This document shows, in pieces, positions 42,702 through 49,379 of a stretch of DNA of 55,953 nucleotides. The stretch's first letter is position 1. Every line of letters starts with the position of its first letter. Below the pieces are notes generated by a model that made no database searches, was not told where the DNA came from, and was given only the letters and a program-made list of their open reading frames with translations. This DNA comes from Spirochaetia bacterium (GTDB taxonomy: Bacteria > Spirochaetota > Spirochaetia > CADAEX01). The stretch spans positions 1-55,953 of the forward strand of contig JAGCPA010000008.1 in NCBI GenBank assembly GCA_017642445.1, in the 5' to 3' direction. The position numbers and the translations under genes were made by a program.

Positions 42702-43514
42702 TTATTTAGAAGCCCTTAAATCAACTATACACTTGGCAGGACAGGATGCACATGCGGTATCCCGTTCTCCAGTCTTGGAGTAATCAATGGTAGCGAGGAA
42801 ATTGTCTACGACAAATCCTCCCTCAGGAGACTTCTTCTCACACATTTTACAACCAATACAGCCAACTTTGCAAGCTTTTTTTACAGCTGGACCTTTGTCG
42901 TGGCTGTTGCAGTCTACAACGTGGGATGCTGAGTAAGGAATCATCCTCATTGCCTTTGTAGGACAAACCTTGGTGCAGGCACCGCAGGAGATACATTTGT
43001 CCTTGTCAACCTGAACCAGACCTGTTCCTGTCTTGGAGATAGCTCCTGCAGGACATACCTTGATACAGCTTCCGAATCCCAGACAGCCGTATTTACATGC
43101 CTTGTAGCCCTGGAACATGGCAAAGGCCGCGTTACAGTCCTCGATACCTTTGTATTCCATTGCCTTCACAGCATTCTCGTTGTCGCCGCGGCAGTGGCAG
43201 TGTGCAACCATCTTCTCGGCGCTGAGGTCAATGGCAACTCCCATGATCTCGGCAATCTTGGCAGCAGACTTGGCAGCACCAGGAGCACATTTTGTAAGCT
43301 CTGTGACAGAGCCGTTGAAAATAGCCTCGGCATAGCCGGAGCAGCCTGCGAATCCACAGGAACCGCAGTTGTATCCAGGAAGCGCTGCCTCAAGGGCCTC
43401 AAGCTTCTCGTCCTTCTTAACAGCAAAGTGTTTGGCAGCAATGGAAAGACCTGCTCCGAAGAGGGCTCCCAGTGCTGTAACCACAATACAAGCAAAAATT
43501 ATATTCTGTACCAT
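42702..43514 (-). CDS. rnfB: Rnf complex subunit RnfB (iron-sulfur protein)
   Basis: A 270-residue subunit, membrane-anchored by an N-terminal helix. 'YNCGSCGFAGCSGYA...CAPG' is the 4Fe-4S RnfB motif. Several ferredoxin-type Cys clusters follow ('CIKVCP', 'CISCGACTKVCP', 'CIGCKMC', 'CASCPAKC'). It passes electrons between ferredoxin and the membrane subunits. Last rnf gene of the operon. Confidence 0.95.
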   Translation of the reverse strand: MVQNIIFACIVVTALGALFGAGLSIAAKHFAVKKDEKLEALEAALPGYNCGSCGFAGCSGYAEAIFNGSVTELTKCAPGAAKSAAKIAEIMGVAIDLSAEKMVAHCHCRGDNENAVKAMEYKGIEDCNAAFAMFQGYKACKYGCLGFGSCIKVCPAGAISKTGTGLVQVDKDKCISCGACTKVCPTKAMRMIPYSASHVVDCNSHDKGPAVKKACKVGCIGCKMCEKKSPEGGFVVDNFLATIDYSKTGERDTACASCPAKCIVDLRASK

Positions 43515-43527
43515 ATCTCTACCCCGC

Positions 43528-44118
43528 TCAACCTATAAGATTGTTCAACAATGCTGCGTCGAATGCCATGAATGCCAGAGCCATGAGGCTTGCTGTGATG
43601 AATGCGATAGGCACTCCCTTGAATGGCTTCGGAATATCGGTGTCTGCCAGCTTCTCGCGGATACAGGACATAAGAACGATAGCCAGAAGGAATCCAAGAC
43701 CAGCTGCCATACCGGCAACAAAGCTCTCGATTGCATTGTAATTCTTACCTACTGCGATGATTGCAATACCGAGTACTGCACAGTTTGTTGTGATAAGAGG
43801 AAGGAAGATTCCCAGTGATTTGTACAGGGAAGGTGAAACCTTGCGCACTACCATCTCTACAAACTGAACCAGAGCAGCGATAACCAGGATGAATGTGATG
43901 GTCTGGAGATAGGTAAGACCGAATGGAACCAGAAGTAAGTGCTGGATGCACCAGGTAGCCAGGGAAGCGACGCTGGTTACGAATGTAACAGCGAATCCCA
44001 TACCGATGGCAGACTCATAATCCTTGGATACTCCGATGAACGGACACATACCCAGGAACTGGTTCAGAATAAAGTTGTTAATAAAAATATAAGTAATGAT
44101 TATTGCAATAAATGTCAT
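43528..44118 (-). CDS. rnfA: Rnf complex subunit RnfA
   Basis: A 196-residue integral membrane protein with six helices, containing 'NNFILNQFLGMCPFIGVSKD' (the conserved Cys region that can hold an Fe-S centre with RnfE) and 'TTNCAVLGIA' (second conserved Cys). Paralogous to RnfE. Confidence 0.95.
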   Translation of the reverse strand: MTFIAIIITYIFINNFILNQFLGMCPFIGVSKDYESAIGMGFAVTFVTSVASLATWCIQHLLLVPFGLTYLQTITFILVIAALVQFVEMVVRKVSPSLYKSLGIFLPLITTNCAVLGIAIIAVGKNYNAIESFVAGMAAGLGFLLAIVLMSCIREKLADTDIPKPFKGVPIAFITASLMALAFMAFDAALLNNLIG

Positions 44119-44129
44119 CTTCTACCCCC

Positions 44130-44726
44130 TTATTTCCTGCCTTCCTTGTACTGGAAGAAAGCCTTGAGAAGGCCCAGCACCAGAAGAGCTCCAGCTGGGA
44201 ATGCGATAACCCGGATAGGAGCGATCGAGATGACAGGAACTGTGATCACACAGCCTGGAAGAGTGATTGTACCGGATCCCAGCACCTCTCTGATCAGGGC
44301 TATAAGAGTAAGGGCCAGTGTGAAGCCGATACCCATTCCCAGACCGTCCAGGATGGAAGGGAGAACCTTGTTCTTGTTGGCAAAAGCCTCGGCACGTCCA
44401 AGGATGATACAGTTTACTACAATCAGAGGTACGAATACACCCAGTGCGGCATAGAGTGCCGGAGCGTATGCCTCCATAACCATCTGTACAATTGTTACGA
44501 AAGATGCGATTACTACGATGTATGCCGGAATTCTGACATTGTCTGGAATGAAATTCTTGAGCAATGAGATGAAGATGTTGGAGCATACAAGTACGAAAAT
44601 TACACCTGCGCCCATACCCAGAGCATTGATAACCATTGTGGAGGTTGCCAATGTAGGACAGAGACCAAGTGCGATAACAAATATCGGGTTTTCTTTGAAA
44701 AGACCCTTGGTGAATTCCTTAATCAC
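44130..44726 (-). CDS. rnfE: Rnf complex subunit RnfE
   Basis: A 198-residue integral membrane protein related to RnfA. 'NPIFVIALGLCPTLATST' and 'PLIVVNCIILGRAEAFA' carry the conserved Cys residues. It overlaps rnfG by 4 bases, indicating translational coupling. Confidence 0.95.
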   Translation of the reverse strand: MIKEFTKGLFKENPIFVIALGLCPTLATSTMVINALGMGAGVIFVLVCSNIFISLLKNFIPDNVRIPAYIVVIASFVTIVQMVMEAYAPALYAALGVFVPLIVVNCIILGRAEAFANKNKVLPSILDGLGMGIGFTLALTLIALIREVLGSGTITLPGCVITVPVISIAPIRVIAFPAGALLVLGLLKAFFQYKEGRK

Positions 44727-45277
44727 TTCTGGCCTCCTAATTTCTTAGCAAATTCGCTTCCATACTCAAGAGCTCTGGATACACCGGTGAATGTGATGGT
44801 TGCGCCAGTCACTGCATCGGAGTCAGCTGCCTCGAGCATAGTCTTTTTTACTGGAACCGGCTTGTCTGCGCCGAAACCTTTGAACTTATTCATATATTCA
44901 GCATTCTCTGCCTTTTTTCCAAGACCTGGTGTCTCGGCATCTTCCATAAGCTTGGCATCGATGATCTCGCCGTTGGTCTTGAAGTTTCCAAGGATGATCA
45001 GGTCTCCGCCGTAGCCCATGCTCTTAAGGCTCATGATATAGTTGGTGATCTTTCCACCGTCAGTAACAGGGTAATAGTAGTTCACACCAGCTCCGTCCCC
45101 TTCGACCTTGTCTCCGATAGTACCAGCCTTGTTGATCACAGAGAGGGCATTCAGCTCAGCCTGTGCCTTTGATGCTGCGATCTGTGGAGCTGTGATTCCG
45201 TTCACCAGGGCCAGGACAAATGCTGCGACCAGACAGATGACGGCAAGCTTTACAGCGATGATAATAATATTTTTCAT
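44723..45277 (-). CDS. rnfG: Rnf complex subunit RnfG (covalent FMN)
   Basis: A 184-residue protein with an N-terminal membrane helix and an extracytoplasmic FMN-binding domain. 'DAVTGATITFTGV' contains the TGATxT site to which ApbE attaches FMN through Thr. 'DAETPGLGKKAEN' is another family motif. It overlaps rnfD by 4 bases. Confidence 0.94.
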   Translation of the reverse strand: MKNIIIIAVKLAVICLVAAFVLALVNGITAPQIAASKAQAELNALSVINKAGTIGDKVEGDGAGVNYYYPVTDGGKITNYIMSLKSMGYGGDLIILGNFKTNGEIIDAKLMEDAETPGLGKKAENAEYMNKFKGFGADKPVPVKKTMLEAADSDAVTGATITFTGVSRALEYGSEFAKKLGGQK

Positions 45278-46308
45278 TTCTTTGCCCCCTTCTTAACCGG
45301 CTCAACACCGAACACTCTGGTCTTGCTGAATCTGTCGATCAGCGGAACAGCTATGTTCATAAGTACGATAGCCAGGGAAACGCCTTCTGGGAAGGATCCG
45401 TAGAACCGGATAAGGAATGTGAGGAAACCGCATCCGATACCGAAGATAATCTGTCCCTTGGAGGAAAGAGGTGTTGTGACCATGTCGGTAGCCATGTAGA
45501 TGGCACCAAGCATAAGACCGCCGGAGAGCAGGTTGAACAGCACGTCGCCTGTAAAGAAGCTGTGTGTGAACTTAAGTCCTCCGAACACCCATGTGAAAAG
45601 TGCGAAAGTAATAAGGTAAGCACCTGGGATCTCCCATGTGATGACCTTGCGGTACAGCAGGTAGATGCCGCCCAGGATAAGGAGCAGCGCAGAAACCTCG
45701 CCGATACAGCCGGATACATTTCCAAGGAAGAGGTCAAGGTAGCCTACTTCATAGCCAGCCTGCTTCATATATTCGATAGGACCGGATACTGAACCTGAGA
45801 AGTCCATCATTCCAGTCTTTACAAATCCTAATGGAGAAGCGCCACCTACGGCATCGATGGTGGCAAAGTTGGTGCATGGTGCAGTCCACTTTGTCATATA
45901 ACCTGTCCAGGAGAAGAATACAAAGAGTCTTCCACCCAGAGCCGGGTTCATCCAGTTGCATCCCAGGCCGCCGAATGCCCATTTTACAACGAGCATAGCG
46001 AAGAGCGATGCCAGGAACGGCACAAACAGAGGAACTGCAGGCGGCATGTTATAGCCTACCAGAAGGCCGGTGAGCACTGCAGAATAGTCTGTCAGGGTAA
46101 ACTTCTTGAAAACCTTGCACATGATATATTCGCCAAGCACTGCACCGATAATTGATACAGCGATGACTATAAGAGCTTTTACTCCGAACACAAACACACC
46201 CCAGATTCCGGCAGGAATCAGCGCGATGATCACATCCAGCATGATTCTTGAGGTTGAATCGGGATGATGGAGATGCGGGGAGCTTTCAATTATAAAATTA
46301 TTGTTCAT
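45274..46308 (-). CDS. rnfD: Rnf complex subunit RnfD
   Basis: A 344-residue integral membrane protein with about ten helices, including 'SSPHLHHPDSTSRIMLDV', 'NPALGGRLFVFFSW' and 'ATDMVTTPLSSKGQII'. The FMN-attachment segment, usually S-G-A-T, reads 'DAVGGASPLGF', so the flavinylated residue would be Ser rather than Thr. ATG 46308 has GAAGGG upstream, and the longer frame from 46410 runs back into rnfC. Couples electron flow to ion pumping. Confidence 0.94.
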   Translation of the reverse strand: MNNNFIIESSPHLHHPDSTSRIMLDVIIALIPAGIWGVFVFGVKALIVIAVSIIGAVLGEYIMCKVFKKFTLTDYSAVLTGLLVGYNMPPAVPLFVPFLASLFAMLVVKWAFGGLGCNWMNPALGGRLFVFFSWTGYMTKWTAPCTNFATIDAVGGASPLGFVKTGMMDFSGSVSGPIEYMKQAGYEVGYLDLFLGNVSGCIGEVSALLLILGGIYLLYRKVITWEIPGAYLITFALFTWVFGGLKFTHSFFTGDVLFNLLSGGLMLGAIYMATDMVTTPLSSKGQIIFGIGCGFLTFLIRFYGSFPEGVSLAIVLMNIAVPLIDRFSKTRVFGVEPVKKGAKK

Positions 46309-46310
46309 TT

Positions 46311-47645
46311 TCAACCCTTCTTTGGTGGCTTTGGTGCCATTCTCTTTCCAAGTCTGAAGCCCTGGACAAGCGGAATATTTGCCGGGCAGACAAATGCACA
46401 GCAACCACACTCTTTACAATCCATCAAGTTCAGCTTAAGAGCCTCTGCATACTTTCCGGCATTGATCTTCTTGAACAGCTTTGTAGGCTGGAGTCCGATA
46501 GGACATGCCTTGAGACAGCGTCCGCACTGGAGGCAGGCTGTCCGCTGGCCTTTCTTTGCCTCTTTGGCAGAGAGAACCAGGATTCCGGATGTTCCCTTGA
46601 TTACAGGGGTATCCAGATCGCTGAATGTGAATCCCATCATAGGACCGCCCATGATCAGCTTAACTGCGTCGTCGGTGAATCCGCCGCACTGCTCAACCAG
46701 GTCGCCCACCTTGGTTCCAACTTTAACCAGGTAGTTGCCAGGATTCTTGATTCCGCCGCCTGTCACAGTCACTACTCTCTCGTACAGCGGCTTGCCGAGG
46801 GCAACAGCCTCGTATACAGCATTAACTGTTCCAACGTTGGATACAACTGCGCCGATAGCTATAGGAAGCTTTCCAGATGGAATCTCCTTGTCAATCACAG
46901 CCTTGAGAAGCTGTTTCTCGTCGCCCTGAGGATATTTGAGCTGAAGCGGTACAATCTCGATGTCGCCGCCGTTCTTAGCTGCAAACTCTGTCATCTTCTG
47001 GATTGCATCGGGCTTGTTGGCCTCGATTCCCACAAAGATCTTAGGAGCGTTGATAGCTTTTGCGATAATTCTCATACCGATGAAAAGCTGCTCTGTCTTC
47101 TCGAGCATAAGCCTGTGGTCTGCTGTCAGATAAGGCTCGCACTCTACACCGTTGATAACCAGGGCATCTACCTTGGAATCTGGCGGAATGCTGTATTTTA
47201 CGTTTACAGGGAATGTAGCTCCACCAAGACCTACAATACCAGCAGCTGCAATCTTATCTACGATCTCCTTCGGGGTAAGCTTTTCCCAGTCCGATGCCTC
47301 GAACTTGACTTCGCCCGGTTTGAAATCCTCAGCTGTCTCCACAACCACTGCCTTGGTCTTCATTCCGCTTGCCAGGTAGATATCTTTGATCTCCTTGACC
47401 ACACCTTTTACTGAACAGTAAATGTTAGCAGAAATAAAGCCGGCAGCCTTTCCGATAAGCATACCTTCGTTTACTTCGTCCCCTACTTGTACTAAACATT
47501 CAGCAGGAGCGCCGATATGCATGGACATAGGGAATATCAGAGTGCCTTTAACCTCCGCATTGCGGATGGCTATAGCATTTGACAGTTCCTTATGGCCCGC
47601 AGGATGTACACCACCTTTTGAAAAAGTTTTCATGCCGTTTACCAT
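46311..47645 (-). CDS. rnfC: Rnf complex subunit RnfC (NADH/FMN and Fe-S)
   Basis: A 444-residue peripheral subunit that reacts with NADH. 'GGVHPAGHKELSNAIAI' begins the family homology, 'IGLGGATFPVNVK' and 'ECEPYLTADHRLM' form the FMN/NADH domain, and two 4Fe-4S sites read 'CLQCGRCLKACP' and 'CKECGCCAFVCP'. First gene of rnfCDGEAB. ATG 47645 follows AGGAG closely (3-base spacer); ATG 47633 is possible. Confidence 0.95.
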   Translation of the reverse strand: MVNGMKTFSKGGVHPAGHKELSNAIAIRNAEVKGTLIFPMSMHIGAPAECLVQVGDEVNEGMLIGKAAGFISANIYCSVKGVVKEIKDIYLASGMKTKAVVVETAEDFKPGEVKFEASDWEKLTPKEIVDKIAAAGIVGLGGATFPVNVKYSIPPDSKVDALVINGVECEPYLTADHRLMLEKTEQLFIGMRIIAKAINAPKIFVGIEANKPDAIQKMTEFAAKNGGDIEIVPLQLKYPQGDEKQLLKAVIDKEIPSGKLPIAIGAVVSNVGTVNAVYEAVALGKPLYERVVTVTGGGIKNPGNYLVKVGTKVGDLVEQCGGFTDDAVKLIMGGPMMGFTFSDLDTPVIKGTSGILVLSAKEAKKGQRTACLQCGRCLKACPIGLQPTKLFKKINAGKYAEALKLNLMDCKECGCCAFVCPANIPLVQGFRLGKRMAPKPPKKG

Positions 47646-47689
47646 TTTCTCCTATTAAGAAGTATTATTAATTTGTTTAGTTTAATAAC

Positions 47690-47718
47690 ATCATATCCAC
47701 ATTTGAAGAAAAGGTAAA
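47690..47718 (-). promoter_or_regulatory. rnf operon promoter
   Basis: On the minus strand TTTACC (47713-47718), 17-base spacer, TATGAT (47690-47695). The leader to rnfC is about 38-45 bases and carries AGGAG. Confidence 0.55.
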
Positions 47719-47761
47719 CTGGGTAGCCGATTATTTTTAGCTATCCTAAAGGAAGAAAAAG

Positions 47762-47770
47762 TGATATTAT
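47762..47770 (+). promoter_or_regulatory. Extended -10 element, leaderless arrangement
   Basis: TGA-TATTAT (TGn extended -10, hexamer 47765-47770) ends 7 bases before ATG 47778. No -35 box or ribosome-binding site is evident. Short GTGA/TCAC arms flank the hexamer. Confidence 0.4.
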
Positions 47771-47777
47771 TCACTTT

Positions 47778-48389
47778 ATGAAACGAGGAAAAAACATATT
47801 CAGACCGCTGTTCTTTGCAATCTCGGTGACATGCATAGTGCTGACCATGATAGACTGCCCGCGGCATGCGGAACTATTCTCTTATTTTACCATCCAGAGC
47901 AATGTCATGTGCCTTATAGTGCTGTTCTGGAACCTGAGGAAAGAACCCCCTGCCCTGTTACGGGGACTGGCCGCTGTCTGCATAACCCTGACCTTCCTGA
48001 TATACCATTTTATGATCAGGCCGGCAGACCTGACTCTGAGCAACCTGAATAATCTGAAGAATATTGCCACATCCTTTGCCCATTATCTGGTTCCTCTCTG
48101 TTTCTGGGCAGATTATCTTCTGTTCGCTCCCAAAGGGCTTATGAGGGTCTCCTACCCCTTCAAATGGCTATGCTATCCCCTGCTTTACCTGGCATATATC
48201 ATGCTGGTCTATAAGCCTATCGGCGGCACTTTCATAATAGAGGGCCAGCTCCATAAAGTCCCCTACTTCTTCCTGGATATCGAACTTATGGGGCCGGGAG
48301 GAGTAACGGTCTGGTGCGTTGCCATAGGGGTAGGATTCATTATCTTATCTTATATGTTTTTACTTCTGGACAAGCTTCTCTCTCGTTGA
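47778..48389 (+). CDS. Pr6Pr-family membrane protein
   Basis: A 203-residue integral membrane protein with six predicted helices. 'YFTIQSNVMCLIVLFWNL' (the T-x-Q-S-N motif) and 'FAHYLVPLCFWADYLLF' (conserved H-Y-x-x-P) resemble the Pr6Pr / AIG1-FAR17a-like families. Some eukaryotic AIG1-family members are lipid hydrolases using Thr and His; that activity is not established for bacterial ones. It lies alone between divergent rnfC and the helical-repeat gene. Confidence 0.75.
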   Translation: MKRGKNIFRPLFFAISVTCIVLTMIDCPRHAELFSYFTIQSNVMCLIVLFWNLRKEPPALLRGLAAVCITLTFLIYHFMIRPADLTLSNLNNLKNIATSFAHYLVPLCFWADYLLFAPKGLMRVSYPFKWLCYPLLYLAYIMLVYKPIGGTFIIEGQLHKVPYFFLDIELMGPGGVTVWCVAIGVGFIILSYMFLLLDKLLSR

Positions 48390-48414
48390 CTATATTTTTT
48401 TAATATAATATACT
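48386..48414 (+). promoter_or_regulatory. Promoter of the helical-repeat protein-greA operon
   Basis: TTGACT (48386-48391), 17-base spacer, TATACT (48409-48414). Transcription should start near 48421, at the TTG that opens the frame, leaving almost no leader. Confidence 0.6.
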
Positions 48415-48420
48415 GGAAAG

Positions 48421-49365
48421 TTGAGAGAAGTGGAAATCACAGTGGAAAAGAGACCCGAAATTTTGCGTCAGGAAGCAGTAAACTATATCAATATAGGCGA
48501 CCTGGAGAAGGCTGAGAAGAACTTCAAGCTCCTGCGCTCTGAGGATATGTCTGACGACCGGGTGAAAACTGACCTTATGTACACAGGCTTCTGGCTTTCC
48601 AGGAAGCTCAAGTACCGGGAGATCGAGGACCACTACAAGAGAGGGATTTTCATACTCCGGCAATGGAAGGTGTTCCAGGGCTATATAAAAGACCAGGAAC
48701 GGGACGAGAAAGTATATTCTGCCATAAAAGCCAGAGTCTTCAGCCAGGCGCTGTACAGTTTCTCCAGATTTGCCAGCGAATCCAGAATCTCGGATTCAGC
48801 CACCCTGTTCCATATCGGGGTCTGCTATAAGAATATAGGCAACTATCTGGAGGCTATACGGAATCTGGAGGCGGCCAATGCCAAGAAAAACAGCGATGCT
48901 GCGGTTCTTGCCGAGCTGGCCGACTGCTACGAGATGGTGAACGAGACCAGGATGGCCAGGGTTTTCTTCCGTGAGGCTTTCTACATCGACCCGCAGAAGA
49001 TCGACCTTGAGAACCTTGAGTCCGGGATGATCCACCAGCTTGTGGATCTGGTGAGGAACATGGGATATACCGGTGCAGCCCTGAAGGAATGGATTCCCGT
49101 ATACGGAGTCCTTAAAGGAGTATTTGATATCAAGAGGGAGCTCAGGCCGCTTGAGACAGCTCAGCTGAAGCAGTCCATAGTGACTCTGGAGACAGCCCTT
49201 AATGATGGGGAGAACAACGAGCTGAACATACCAAGGCTTATAAACCGGTATTTCTGGCTCATAGATTTTTATGACATAATCGGAAATGACAGCGGCTCAA
49301 AGGAGAACACGCTGAAGAAGATACGGGATTTAAACCCTGCAGTATATGAACTTTATACAAACTAA
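48421..49365 (+). CDS. TPR-type helical-repeat protein, unknown function
   Basis: A 314-residue all-helical soluble protein with TPR-like repeats, for example 'INIGDLEKAEKNFKLL', 'FHIGVCYKNIGNYLEAIRNL' and 'AELADCYEMVNETRMARVFF'. No signal peptide or enzyme motif is seen. The start could be TTG 48421, GTG 48430 or GTG 48442; the first coincides with the predicted transcription start. Its stop overlaps the upstream ATG (49365) of the greA frame, so it may work with that protein. Confidence 0.8.
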   Translation: MREVEITVEKRPEILRQEAVNYINIGDLEKAEKNFKLLRSEDMSDDRVKTDLMYTGFWLSRKLKYREIEDHYKRGIFILRQWKVFQGYIKDQERDEKVYSAIKARVFSQALYSFSRFASESRISDSATLFHIGVCYKNIGNYLEAIRNLEAANAKKNSDAAVLAELADCYEMVNETRMARVFFREAFYIDPQKIDLENLESGMIHQLVDLVRNMGYTGAALKEWIPVYGVLKGVFDIKRELRPLETAQLKQSIVTLETALNDGENNELNIPRLINRYFWLIDFYDIIGNDSGSKENTLKKIRDLNPAVYELYTN

Positions 49366-49379
49366 TGGAGATAATTGAA

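Noticed and set aside
46311-47645. Nqr (sodium-pumping NADH:quinone reductase) rather than Rnf
   Set aside because: RnfB with ferredoxin clusters, the RnfC Fe-S motifs and the CDGEAB order identify Rnf.
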